Shown: positions 1 to 6,853, counted from the first letter of the stretch. The stretch: 9,483 nucleotides of DNA from Candidatus Kaiserbacteria bacterium (GCA_007117575.1 SKGH01000009.1:1-9483), one strand, 5' to 3'. Numbers and translations: made by a program. Notes: generated from the sequence alone by a model not told the origin.

Positions 1-1
1 T

Positions 2-340
2 GGAGGTGCTTATCTTTATTTCAATGAGGGCGGGAGAAATCTTACAAGAGATTCAAGTAGTAGGCGTATTGGTTACAGGTTTGATGATGACACCAATAAT
101 ATAGAAAGAAGGATAGTGGGCAATGGCCATGATTGGCAACCACTTTTAAGTGACGAGGTAGAGATTGGTTTTATGAGGTTCTACGTTACCGGTACTGACC
201 GTTTACTTGGTTCAGGTGACACCCTCTCGCCGACGGTTACTATAGTGATAGAGGGTGAGATTACTGACCTGCGGGACAGAGGTTTGGACGCTGACTTTAA
301 ACTGCAGACCACTGTCACTCAGCAAGTACTAGATCTTTGA
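2..340 (+). CDS. Pilin-like (pseudopilin) protein, C-terminal part only
   Basis: The reading frame is open from the first bases of the window to the TGA at 338-340, so the gene begins upstream and about 112 C-terminal residues are visible. A GTG at 116 is only an internal codon. The visible part contains a hydrophobic/aromatic strand (EIGFMRFYVTG), a V-T-I-V-I-E-G strand and the ending LQTTVTQQVLDL. This pattern is typical of the beta-sheet head of minor pilins of the PulJ/ComGF kind, which end in a short LQTxVTxR-like strand. It lies 7 bp before a bona fide prepilin gene on the same strand, which supports membership of a pilin operon. The N-terminal methylation signal cannot be seen, so the assignment rests on context and the C-terminal pattern. 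Confidence 0.6.
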   Translation, partial: GGAYLYFNEGGRNLTRDSSSRRIGYRFDDDTNNIERRIVGNGHDWQPLLSDEVEIGFMRFYVTGTDRLLGSGDTLSPTVTIVIEGEITDLRDRGLDADFKLQTTVTQQVLDL

Positions 341-347
341 CATATCT

Positions 348-971
348 ATGAAAAAAACACCTAACCAACAAAAAATTAAAAATCGGGGGTATTCTTTAGT
401 AGAAGTTTTGGTGGCAATAACCATTTTGATTATTGCCGTAATCGCTCCCATGACGGTTGCTTCTCGTGGTATTCAAGTTGGTGTTTTTGCCAGAGAGCAG
501 GCCACCGCTATTTTTCTGGCACAAGAAGCCATAGAGATGGTAACAGCCGTTAGAAATGAGTATGCTTTGCGGGCGCTTAAAGATAGTAACTCGGATTTGT
601 TGTGGGATTGGGTTGGTAATGAAGCAAGTAAACCTTTAAGATGGTGTTTTGTTGTTGGACATGGTTGCAATGTTTATTGGGGACAGGGTGGAGGGGCAGG
701 TGATATAGTTACTGAAAACTGTGATAACAGCCCAGATAGCTGTCGAATGTTTTACAATGATTCCGCTCTTCGTGGTCGTTACGTTATCACCTCACCAGGT
801 GACCCCACTCCTTTTCGTAGACTTATGAGGCTGGAAGAAGTAGATGATGGTGTGGTCAACGTAAGGGTAAGAGTAGAGTGGGGGTCAAATTTGTTTGGCG
901 GTGGAACACAATCGGTTGAGCTTAGTAGTGTGGTAAGGAATGTTTATGCTGATCTTCTACCTGAACCTTAG
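348..971 (+). CDS. Type IV prepilin-like protein (GspI/PilV-type minor pilin)
   Basis: The 207-residue product starts with a basic leader (MKKTPNQQKIKNRG) and the prepilin peptidase motif G14|YSLVEV. E19 sits at position +5 of the mature protein, followed by a hydrophobic helix (about residues 16-36). This is the class III signal recognised by PilD-like peptidase; Tyr instead of Phe at +1 is a tolerated variant. After the helix come AREQATAIFLAQEAIEMVTAVRN, an amphipathic stretch common in GspI/PilV-like minor pilins, and a globular head with four cysteines (C100, C107, C125, C132) that could form two disulfides outside the membrane. The gene begins 7 bp after the preceding stop without a Shine-Dalgarno sequence, so it is probably translationally coupled. 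The exact pilin class cannot be set from sequence alone. Confidence 0.85.
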   Translation: MKKTPNQQKIKNRGYSLVEVLVAITILIIAVIAPMTVASRGIQVGVFAREQATAIFLAQEAIEMVTAVRNEYALRALKDSNSDLLWDWVGNEASKPLRWCFVVGHGCNVYWGQGGGAGDIVTENCDNSPDSCRMFYNDSALRGRYVITSPGDPTPFRRLMRLEEVDDGVVNVRVRVEWGSNLFGGGTQSVELSSVVRNVYADLLPEP

Positions 972-986
972 TTTTAATATATTTTT

Positions 987-1571
987 ATGATTTTTAAACT
1001 TTTTCACTATCCAAAATCAAACACCAACAAAGGCTTTGCTTTGTTGCTGTCGGTGGTCATTGCCGGAGTGTTGGCCGCTGTTGGTTTGGTGCTTGCCAGT
1101 ATTACTTTTAAGCAGATAACCATAACCACTTCTGCTCGTAGTTCCGAGACAGCTTTTCAGATATCGCAGGCTGCCTTAGAGTGTGTGCGATCACTTCGTT
1201 TTAGTGAGCAAGATGCTATTTTAAATAAACATGATATTAGTTTATCATGTATTGATGCCACAGCTTTTGAATCAGCTTTTACTATACCGGGTAATCCTAA
1301 TACATATGTGTATAGATTTAACTCCCTTTCGTCAGGGGATGATTGGGGTGAGCGTTGTTTTGATGTAGATTTATATATCTTGGACGCAAGAAACTCAGTA
1401 GTTGGATACAATTTTGGAGACGATAGGGCCGGCATTGGAGATGGAGGAAATAAAGAGTGTCGATCGGGTGATGTGTGTACAGTTGCTATCGCGAGAGGGT
1501 ATAACGTGCCTTGCCGTGAAATAAGTGGCTCAATGCGAGCCATTCAGCGTGAGCTGACCGCTGAGTTTTAA
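987..1571 (+). CDS. PilX/GspK-like pilin-like protein without Glu+5
   Basis: The 194-residue product has a short basic leader ending in NKG16, then FALLLSVVIAGVLAAVGLV (about residues 17-36) as a membrane helix. The mature +5 residue is L21, not Glu. Tip or minor pilins of the GspK/PilX kind also lack the +5 Glu, so this looks like the last, tip-associated pilin of the cluster. The segment ETAFQISQAALECVRSLRF after the helix resembles PilX-like proteins. Six cysteines (C66, C88, C124, C158, C164, C176) suggest a disulfide-stabilised exported domain. The protein ends with RAIQRELTAEF, resembling the closing strand of related pilins. It lies 15 bp after the upstream prepilin gene with no Shine-Dalgarno sequence. 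Function is inferred from topology and context. Confidence 0.75.
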   Translation: MIFKLFHYPKSNTNKGFALLLSVVIAGVLAAVGLVLASITFKQITITTSARSSETAFQISQAALECVRSLRFSEQDAILNKHDISLSCIDATAFESAFTIPGNPNTYVYRFNSLSSGDDWGERCFDVDLYILDARNSVVGYNFGDDRAGIGDGGNKECRSGDVCTVAIARGYNVPCREISGSMRAIQRELTAEF

Positions 1572-1617
1572 AAGGTTATAGTGCTCGTTTAACTTTTTTC
1601 GTTAGTTAACATAGTAT

Positions 1618-1649
1618 AAAGACATGGCAGGAGGGACATATTTGTCTTT
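1618..1649 (+). terminator. Weak hairpin after the pilin cluster, possible terminator
   Basis: AAAGACA (1618-1624) can pair with TGTCTTT (1643-1649), followed by T and AA. An alternative inner hairpin GACA-tatt-TGTC (1635-1646) is also possible. The stem is short and the loop of the outer form is 18 nt, so a role as terminator of the pilin operon is only tentative. Confidence 0.3.
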
Positions 1650-1732
1650 TAACAAACAGCAGTTTAAGAGAGTGTTTTGTAGCAGTTTTTATATTCGGCT
1701 GAGTATTAGTGACTTCAAAGTTGCTAGGTTTA

Positions 1733-1760
1733 TTGCGGTTTATGTATATCACGATATTAT
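1733..1760 (+). promoter_or_regulatory. Putative ligA promoter placing the start next to the ATG
   Basis: TTGCGG (1733-1738) and TATTAT (1755-1760) are separated by 16 bp. The -10-like box ends 9 nt before the ligA ATG, so transcription would start only about 0-4 nt before the codon. No Shine-Dalgarno sequence is present. An alternative pair, TTGCTA (1721) and TATATC (1745) with an 18-bp spacer, cannot be excluded. Confidence 0.5.
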
Positions 1761-1769
1761 TGTTTCAAT

Positions 1770-3797
1770 ATGGATAAACAGAGACGGATTAAAAAGCTAG
1801 AGAGGCTCATCGATCGCCATCGCAAACTTTATTATGAGCAAGATTCACCGGAAATATCTGACTCCGCTTACGATTCTTTGGTGGCTGAGTTAAAAAAACT
1901 CACCGGTGAAAGTGAAGAAGAGGCAGGTTCTGTATTAAATCAAGTGGGCGGAGCACCGGCAAATGCTTTTCGTAAGGTTAAGCATGTGGTACGGCAGTGG
2001 TCTTTTTCCAACGTTTTTACTGACCAAGAAATAAAGGAATGGGATGAACGAGTGCGACGAGGTCTGGACCTTGCTCACGATGATGTGGTTGAATATGTAG
2101 CAGAGCATAAGATAGACGGCCTTAAAGTCATTCTTACCTATCAAAAAGGTGTTTTGAAGCAAGCTACTACTCGCGGTGACGGTGTGGTGGGAGAGGACGT
2201 AACCCACACGGTAAGTACCATAAAGACACTACCATTAACTCTAACGCAACCTGTGGAGCTGGTGTGTGTGGGCGAGGTCTGGTTATCTCCTTCAGAATTT
2301 GAACGTATAAACAGTGAGCGTAAACAAAGAGGGGAGTCACAGTTCGCTAACCCACGTAACGCCGCCGCCGGCACCATACGTCTTCTCGATCCTTCTGTAG
2401 CCACCTCTCGCCAACTGTCCGTTTTTGTTTATGACATAGATCTTATTGACGGTCTGTTGAAAAAAAACAAAAAACCCGCCACTCAAGAAGAAGAATTGTG
2501 CCTCTTGAAAGTTCTCGGTTTGCCGGTCAATCCTCATTTCAGAGTGGTAAATGGTCTTAGGTCTATCAAAAATTATCACTCTAAATGGCAAGAAAAAAGA
2601 TCCACGCTATCTTACGAGATAGACGGAGTGGTCTTAAAGGTAAATAGAGTGGATTGGCAACGTACTTTGGGTTATACGGCCAAGTCACCGCGTTATGGGG
2701 TGGCCATAAAATTTAAAGCGGAACAGGTTACAACTGTCGTGGAAGATATACTTCTGCAAGTTGGGCGTACCGGCATAGTTACGCCGGTAGCTAAGTTGCA
2801 ACCAGTGACAGTGGCTGGTTCAACCGTGTCGCGCGCGACTCTTCATAATGAAGATCAGATAAAAAGGTTAGATGTGCGTGTGGGCGATACGGTGGTTTTG
2901 CAAAAAGCGGGGGATGTCATACCGGAAGTGGTTTCGGTATTATTTGAATTGCGACCGGTGAATAGTAAACCTTTTCGTTTTCCTAAGCGCGTGGCAGGTT
3001 GTGGCGGAGATGGTCGTATAGAGAGAGTGTCTGGAGTGGCGGCGTATCGTTGTGTTGAAACCGACTCACCGACTTTGCACAGACAAAGACTTTATCATTT
3101 TGTGTCTAAATCAGCTCTGAATATTGATGGTGTGGGTCCTCGCATTATAGATGCTTTACTTGATAAAGAGCTAGTAAGCGATGTGGCCGATTTATTCACA
3201 CTTACCGTAGAAGACTTTTTGACCTTACCCGGTTTTAAGACTAAGGCGGCAAATAATGCGGTTAGAGCTATAGACTCTGTTCGTAAGGTGTCTTTTGACA
3301 GATTGTTGGTGGGGTTATCAGTTGATGGGGTGGGCACTGAGACAGCTCGTATTTTAGCCGAGCATTTTGGCACTCTTTCTTCTTTGCGAAGTGCGTCAGT
3401 TGATGATCTGTTAGGGGTGTATGGTATTGGGGAGATGGTCGCAGAATCTATTTATCGGTGGTTTAGTAATGAAAAGAATAATTTACGTTTAGATTCCTTG
3501 TTGGCACATATATCAGTGGTACCGGTAAAAAGTCCCAATAAGGGCACGTCGTTGTCCGGAAAAACTGTAGTTTTTACTGGCACTTTGTCTGAAATGTCTA
3601 GAGATGAAGCAAAAAACTTAGCCAGACAAAATGGAGCCAAGGTGTCGGGTAGTGTTAGTAGAAGTACTGACTATGTGGTAGCCGGAGCTGAACCGGGGAG
3701 TAAAGCTCAAAAAGCGACGCAGTTAGGTGTTCAGATCTTGACTGAAAAGGACTTTTTTAAATTAATAAACAAAAAAGGTTTGAGTTCTAAGTCATAA
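1770..3797 (+). CDS. ligA: NAD+-dependent DNA ligase LigA
   Basis: The 675-residue product has the full bacterial LigA architecture and normal length. It seals nicks in duplex DNA (Okazaki fragments, repair) using NAD+. Domain Ia (about 1-65) carries the NMN-binding helices (RHRKLYYEQDSPEISDSAYD). The adenylation domain has the nucleophile K114 in KIDG, then TRGDGVVGEDVT (134-145), NPRNAAAGTIR (194-204), EIDGVVLKV (283-291) and a lysine in VAIKFK. The OB fold holds LLQVGRTGIVTPVA (328-341). The zinc-finger region is at about 405-435, helix-hairpin-helix repeats at about 450-565, and a C-terminal BRCT domain at about 592-668. The zinc finger is degenerate: only C411 and C428 remain, with V408 and S433 at the other two ligand positions. 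The ATG at 1770 gives the standard N-terminus. It follows the pilin genes after a 198-bp gap and precedes gatC by 50 bp. Confidence 0.97.
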   Translation: MDKQRRIKKLERLIDRHRKLYYEQDSPEISDSAYDSLVAELKKLTGESEEEAGSVLNQVGGAPANAFRKVKHVVRQWSFSNVFTDQEIKEWDERVRRGLDLAHDDVVEYVAEHKIDGLKVILTYQKGVLKQATTRGDGVVGEDVTHTVSTIKTLPLTLTQPVELVCVGEVWLSPSEFERINSERKQRGESQFANPRNAAAGTIRLLDPSVATSRQLSVFVYDIDLIDGLLKKNKKPATQEEELCLLKVLGLPVNPHFRVVNGLRSIKNYHSKWQEKRSTLSYEIDGVVLKVNRVDWQRTLGYTAKSPRYGVAIKFKAEQVTTVVEDILLQVGRTGIVTPVAKLQPVTVAGSTVSRATLHNEDQIKRLDVRVGDTVVLQKAGDVIPEVVSVLFELRPVNSKPFRFPKRVAGCGGDGRIERVSGVAAYRCVETDSPTLHRQRLYHFVSKSALNIDGVGPRIIDALLDKELVSDVADLFTLTVEDFLTLPGFKTKAANNAVRAIDSVRKVSFDRLLVGLSVDGVGTETARILAEHFGTLSSLRSASVDDLLGVYGIGEMVAESIYRWFSNEKNNLRLDSLLAHISVVPVKSPNKGTSLSGKTVVFTGTLSEMSRDEAKNLARQNGAKVSGSVSRSTDYVVAGAEPGSKAQKATQLGVQILTEKDFFKLINKKGLSSKS

Positions 3798-3830
3798 AAA
3801 TGAGCTAAAGGATGTTTAATTGTGGGTTTG

Positions 3831-3839
3831 TGTTATACT
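3831..3839 (+). promoter_or_regulatory. Extended -10 promoter for gatCA
   Basis: TGTTATACT at 3831-3839 matches the extended -10 form TGnTATAAT with one change. It ends 8 nt before the gatC ATG at 3848, so the mRNA would be (nearly) leaderless. No good -35 is visible, which is tolerated with an extended -10. Its position also argues against the longer 3812 start for gatC. Confidence 0.55.
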
Positions 3840-3847
3840 GTTTCACC

Positions 3848-4135
3848 ATGAAAAGACAAGATATCATTGAGCTGGCGGAGTTGGTAAGAATAGATTTTAC
3901 CGATGACGAAATAGCCAGACTGGAGAAAGAGATACCTTCTGTACTGCAATACGTCAGTGCTGTGCAAAAAATAGCAACTGACGTGACTGAAGTTGACCCC
4001 GGTCTACGGCGTAACGTACTGCGGTCTGACGAAGTTGTCAGTACTAAACCTGAGGACGTAGAAGCTTTGTTAGATTCAGCTCCGGTTAGAGAAGGTCGTT
4101 ATATAAAAGTTAAGAAAGTATTAAATGTTGACTAA
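3848..4135 (+). CDS. gatC: Asp/Glu-tRNA amidotransferase subunit GatC
   Basis: The 95-residue product from ATG 3848 is a typical short GatC. It begins MKRQDIIELAELVRIDFTDD, where the family has a first helix with an A-x-L-A-R-L/I pattern. It continues with LEKEIPSVLQYVSAVQKI and ends with a D/N-R-D-rich linker and LDSAPVREGRYIKVKKVL, the tail that wraps between GatA and GatB. GatC stabilises GatA in the GatCAB complex, which converts misacylated Glu-tRNA(Gln) and/or Asp-tRNA(Asn) into the cognate amide forms in the cytoplasm. The upstream in-frame ATG at 3812 would add 12 residues (MFNCGFVLYCFT) unlike the family and would overlap the likely promoter, so it is rejected. The gene overlaps gatA by 11 bp, indicating one operon. 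Confidence 0.93.
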   Translation: MKRQDIIELAELVRIDFTDDEIARLEKEIPSVLQYVSAVQKIATDVTEVDPGLRRNVLRSDEVVSTKPEDVEALLDSAPVREGRYIKVKKVLNVD

Positions 4136-5561
4136 ATATCCAACCATTTCTGCTCTGAGGAACGCTTATTTATCGGGTAATTACACCCCAATTCAAGCAG
4201 TAGCTGATGCGTTTGCCATTATTGACGAAAAAGATAAAGAGATACAGGCCTTCTTAGAATTGTACAGAGAAGAAGCAAAGCATGAGGCGGTGCTAGCGAC
4301 GGAGCGTTTAAAAAAAGAAGGGGATAATGCTCCGGCTTTGTTGGGAGTACCTATAGCCATAAAAAATAATATTTTGATCAAGGGTAAAAAAACCACGGCG
4401 TCTTCAAAGATGCTAGAGAATTACGTTGCTACCTATGACGCTACCATTATTGAGAGGTTGCGTGAGGCCGGAGCCATATTTATCGGAGCCACTAACATGG
4501 ACGAATTTGCCATGGGTTCTTCTACCGAGAACTCTGCCTTCATGACCACTAAAAACCCTTATGATACTAAGCGAGTGCCGGGAGGTTCTTCCGGAGGTTC
4601 GGCGGCGTCGGTGGCTATGGGTGCTGTCACTGCCTCGATAGGTACTGATACAGGTGGTTCTATCAGGCAACCTGCCAGCTATTGTGGCTTGGTTGGTCTG
4701 AAACCAACTTACGGAGCGGTATCTCGTAATGGTCTTATTGCCATGGGTTCTTCTTTGGATCAAGCCGGACCATTGACCAGAAGTGTCTTAGACGCGGAAA
4801 TAATACATTGTGTTATGGCCGGTCTTGATCCTAAAGACGCTACCACCATTGCTCCTGATACTTACCCTGATGTGCCGGTTAAACAATCTTATACCATAGG
4901 TGTACCACGTTCTTTTTTTGAGCAAGGTATAGATACATCTGTCATGAAAGTGTTTGATGAACAGTTAGAAAAATTAGCTAAAGCCGGTCATAAAATAGAG
5001 GACATCGAACTACCACTTTTTGAACAAGGGTTAGCCGCTTATTATATAGTCATGCCAGCGGAAGTGTCTTCAAACTTGGCAAGGTTTGACGGTATGCGCT
5101 ACGGTCTTTCTGAAGATGGTGATACTTTGCGTGAAGTCTATGGAAAAACACGAGCTACAGGGTTTGGGGCTGAAGTAAAAAGACGTATTTTATTAGGTGC
5201 TTACGTACTTTCTTCCGGTTATTATGACGCCTACTATCGTAAGGCTGAAGCTGTAAGGTCAATGATGCGTAAAGAACTAACTGACATGTTTCAAAAAGTA
5301 GACTTGGTTTTAACCCCTTCGGCCCCTACTCCCGCTTTTGTTGTGGGTGAATTCAGTGACCCTCTTTCAGTTTACAAGCAAGATATATTCACAGTTCCGG
5401 TAAACCTTACCGGTGTACCCGCTATTTCCGTACCGGCTGATCATGTTGAGGTTGAAGGTAAGGCTTTGCCCGTAGGTATGCAGTTTATCGCTCCTCATCA
5501 AGGAGAGTCTAGGTTGTTTGATATAGGAATCAGGGCTCACGATAAGATACAGGGTTTGTAA
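4125..5561 (+). CDS. gatA: Asp/Glu-tRNA amidotransferase subunit GatA (amidase)
   Basis: The 478-residue product is a full-length amidase-signature enzyme. GatA hydrolyses glutamine and supplies ammonia through a tunnel to GatB for transamidation of Glu-tRNA(Gln)/Asp-tRNA(Asn). The catalytic triad is visible: K80 in GVPIAIKNN, cis-Ser S155 in VPGGSSGGSAAS, and nucleophile S179 in GTDTGGSIRQPASYCG. Downstream GLVGLKPTYGAVSRNGLIAM, SSLDQAGP and the C-terminal GVPAISVP...LPVGMQFIAP blocks are all in place. The ATG lies inside the 3' end of gatC (11-bp overlap), consistent with translational coupling. gatB does not follow: the next gene, after a terminator, is unrelated. CPR genomes often keep gatB elsewhere, but this window cannot show it. 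Confidence 0.96.
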   Translation: MLTKYPTISALRNAYLSGNYTPIQAVADAFAIIDEKDKEIQAFLELYREEAKHEAVLATERLKKEGDNAPALLGVPIAIKNNILIKGKKTTASSKMLENYVATYDATIIERLREAGAIFIGATNMDEFAMGSSTENSAFMTTKNPYDTKRVPGGSSGGSAASVAMGAVTASIGTDTGGSIRQPASYCGLVGLKPTYGAVSRNGLIAMGSSLDQAGPLTRSVLDAEIIHCVMAGLDPKDATTIAPDTYPDVPVKQSYTIGVPRSFFEQGIDTSVMKVFDEQLEKLAKAGHKIEDIELPLFEQGLAAYYIVMPAEVSSNLARFDGMRYGLSEDGDTLREVYGKTRATGFGAEVKRRILLGAYVLSSGYYDAYYRKAEAVRSMMRKELTDMFQKVDLVLTPSAPTPAFVVGEFSDPLSVYKQDIFTVPVNLTGVPAISVPADHVEVEGKALPVGMQFIAPHQGESRLFDIGIRAHDKIQGL

Positions 5562-5645
5562 GTCCTGAGTCTATTACCTACTCCTTATTTTCTGTAATTT
5601 TCGATTGTTTTAAGAATAAATTGTTTACCGGCGTGACTCTTCTAG

Positions 5646-5684
5646 AAACTTAAGAAGTCTGTATTGTATAGACTTCTTAAGTTT
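5646..5684. terminator. Bidirectional A/T-rich hairpin terminator after gatA
   Basis: AAACTTAAGAAGTCT (5646-5660) pairs perfectly with AGACTTCTTAAGTTT (5670-5684). Three more inner pairs (GTA/TAT, one a wobble) leave a TTG loop, giving an 18-bp stem. It is followed by TATTTGTT on the plus strand and preceded by TCTAG, so it could act in both directions. It ends the ligA-gatC-gatA block. Confidence 0.75.
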
Positions 5685-5690
5685 TATTTG

Positions 5691-5718
5691 TTGGCTGGTT
5701 GAGGGTATAGAGTATAAT
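5691..5718 (+). promoter_or_regulatory. Sigma-70-like promoter upstream of the membrane protein gene
   Basis: TTGGCT (5691-5696) and a perfect TATAAT (5713-5718) are separated by 16 bp. The predicted start near 5725 gives an unusually long leader (about 95 nt) before the ATG at 5821. The leader shows no strong hairpin or Shine-Dalgarno sequence. A second, weaker -10 (TATAAA, 5801-5806) lies 14 nt before the ATG and would give a short leader like the other genes here. Confidence 0.5.
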
Positions 5719-5820
5719 ATATATGTTGAGGTGAAGGCAGTGATACTTTATTTAGTTTTGTATTATTAATAGTTGTTGTTTGTGCCAAGATCAATAATCA
5801 TATAAATTTTTCATATATTC

Positions 5821-6444
5821 ATGTTGCCACAAGTATTAGCACAAGCCACTACCACCATTGGTCACCCGTTGGGTTTTGACCCGATACTTCCTTTAACTCT
5901 TCTTATTTTGCGTTTAACCGGCGGTAACGTATCGCTGGCTACCATAACCGACTTTCTCAGTACTGCATGGTTTATTTTTTCTTTGATTTCTTTTGCTATA
6001 TCAGCAATATTTATCTTTGGTACTATTTATGCCTATAACCGTTCGTCGCAGTATCTGGCTTATTTTAATGAGAAGTTAAGACTGGAAGAAAAAGCTTGGC
6101 AAGATGCCAACAAAGCAGTGCCGAGAAATGAACGTTGGCAACAAGTTGAAGAACATATTGCCTCAGGAAATCCAAATGATTGGAAATTGGCTATTATCGA
6201 AGCCGACATCATGCTGGACACTGCATTAAAGCAGGCAGGTTATAGCGGTTCAACTATAGGAGAAAATTTGAAAAATGCCTCACCTCGAAGTCTATCTACT
6301 TTAGATGATGCTTGGCAAGCACATAAAGTTCGCAACCAGATAGCTCATGAGGGAAGTGATTTTATACTTACTCATAAACTTGCTAGAGATACCATAACCA
6401 GATATGAAAGAGTTTTGAACGAGTTATTGTTTTTAAATGCTTAG
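5821..6444 (+). CDS. Membrane-anchored protein with HEPN-like C-terminal domain (RNxxAH)
   Basis: The 207-residue product has a hydrophobic stretch at about 21-31 and a clear membrane helix at about 47-71 (STAWFIFSLISFAISAIF), then a charged helix (NEKLRLEEKAWQDANKAV). The C-terminal cytosolic region (about 118-205) reads DWKLAIIEADIMLDTALKQAGY, then LDDAWQAHKVRNQIAHEG, then helical LARDTITRYERVLNELL. R171-N172-x3-H176 fits the R-N-x(3)-H (Rx4H) signature of HEPN domains, which in other families act as RNases or nucleotide/RNA-binding helical bundles. I recall similar uncharacterised one-helix proteins in many Parcubacteria genomes, but cannot check this. Nuclease activity is not established. 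The gene stands alone between two terminators. An upstream in-frame stop at 5803 fixes the start at 5821 or later. Confidence 0.7.
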   Translation: MLPQVLAQATTTIGHPLGFDPILPLTLLILRLTGGNVSLATITDFLSTAWFIFSLISFAISAIFIFGTIYAYNRSSQYLAYFNEKLRLEEKAWQDANKAVPRNERWQQVEEHIASGNPNDWKLAIIEADIMLDTALKQAGYSGSTIGENLKNASPRSLSTLDDAWQAHKVRNQIAHEGSDFILTHKLARDTITRYERVLNELLFLNA

Positions 6445-6499
6445 AAACTATTTAAAGTCTCACCACAAAAACGAGCTCATAGGTTATTTTTTTGGTGTC

Positions 6500-6548
6500 A
6501 TGAAAAGTAGAAAAGTCCGGCATAAAGCCGGACTTTTCTACTTTTCAT
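6500..6548. terminator. 22-bp perfect hairpin, terminator of the membrane protein gene
   Basis: Positions 6500-6521 pair perfectly with 6527-6548 around the loop ATAAA. The core is GTCCGGC/GCCGGAC, flanked by A-rich and T-rich arms (TTTTCTACTTTTC). It lies 55 bp after the stop of the membrane protein gene. The run of T before it (6487-6493) also suits termination of transcription arriving from the right. The right half of this hairpin is part of the 50-bp repeat duplicated next to tRNA-fMet. Confidence 0.75.
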
Positions 6549-6573
6549 CAATTGTTGCGGGGCCCGGAATCGA
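6524..6573 (-). repeat. 50-bp direct repeat, copy 1: hairpin half plus tRNA-fMet 3' fragment
   Basis: Identical over 50 bp to 6804-6853, with an offset of exactly 280 bp. It contains the right arm of the hairpin, the spacer ATCAATTGT, and the last ~19 nt of tRNA-fMet (A73, acceptor 3' strand, T-stem 3' strand, start of the T-loop). Homology stops inside the T-loop. This copy is a tRNA fragment, not a functional tRNA. Confidence 0.95.
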
Positions 6574-6625
6574 CATCAGGTTTCTAATTCACTTTGTTCA
6601 TAAGAACCTGTCGGCTCAGCTCGTC

Positions 6626-6654
6626 TGTTTCTGCTCTATGCAGGAGCAGAAACA
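6626..6654. repeat. Hairpin A of the two-hairpin module, copy 1
   Basis: TGTTTCTGCTC (6626-6636) pairs perfectly with GAGCAGAAACA (6644-6654) around a 7-nt loop. It is followed 25 nt later by hairpin B. A related A/B pair occurs, reverse-complemented, at 8083-8166. Confidence 0.75.
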
Positions 6655-6678
6655 TGACTCCGCTCGTTCGGTTCCGAC

Positions 6679-6700
6679 GCAAGCAAAGCAGTTTGCTTGC
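6679..6700 (+). repeat. Hairpin B of the two-hairpin module, copy 1 (core repeat)
   Basis: GCAAGCAAA-gcag-TTTGCTTGC: a perfect 9-bp stem with a 4-nt loop. The reverse complement of 8083-8104 differs only by a compensatory base-pair change (A/T to G/C in the stem), and the same loop GCAG is read. Flanks also agree (C-G before, TT-CC after). Conservation of pairing with base-pair exchange points to selection on, or mobility of, a folded nucleic acid. Confidence 0.8.
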
Positions 6701-6803
6701 TTACCCCTTTGTCATGACCAAGATGAGACTTTAATAATTTCTCAAAAGTTTTACCAAAAAATGACTTATAAAATCATATAGAATAAATAGAGAAGTCAGA
6801 TAC

Positions 6804-6853
6804 AAAGCCGGACTTTTCTACTTTTCATCAATTGTTGCGGGGCCCGGAATCGA
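6804..6853 (-). repeat. 50-bp direct repeat, copy 2, overlapping intact tRNA-fMet
   Basis: Second copy of the 6524-6573 repeat. Here the tRNA part is continuous with the complete tRNA-fMet gene. The left arm of the original hairpin is missing, but AGAGAAGTC (6789-6797) can pair imperfectly with GACTTTTCT (6811-6819), so a weakened terminator for the tRNA may remain. Confidence 0.95.

Larger units (their letters stand above)
6445..6834. other. Gene-free region between membrane-protein gene and tRNA-fMet, rich in hairpins
   Basis: This 390-bp interval has no credible gene. A 114-codon plus-strand frame (6437-6781) crosses hairpins and a tRNA fragment and is judged spurious. It holds a 22-bp bidirectional hairpin, the first copy of a 50-bp direct repeat that carries the 3' end of tRNA-fMet, a bulged hairpin CAGGTTTCT/AGAACCTG (about 6578-6609), the two-hairpin module (6626-6700), a short inverted pair CATGAC (6653-6658)/GTCATG (6711-6716) enclosing the second hairpin, and the A/T-rich approach to the second repeat copy. 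Confidence 0.8.

Noticed and set aside
1630..1800. GGAGGG followed by a TTG and a 52-codon open frame into ligA
   Set aside because: It is the only purine-rich Shine-Dalgarno-like run near a start in the window, but the frame ends inside ligA, has no recognisable features and is within chance length.
3812..3847. Longer GatC with 12 extra N-terminal residues from ATG 3812
   Set aside because: The extension does not fit the GatC family and covers the extended -10 at 3831-3839; ATG 3848 gives the family-like start.
6437..6781. 114-codon plus-strand open frame after the membrane protein gene
   Set aside because: It runs through a perfect hairpin, the tRNA-fMet fragment and the two-hairpin module, overlaps the upstream gene by 8 bp and shows no domain-like sequence; its QAKQFAC stretch is just the translated hairpin B, also seen on the other strand at 8083-8104.
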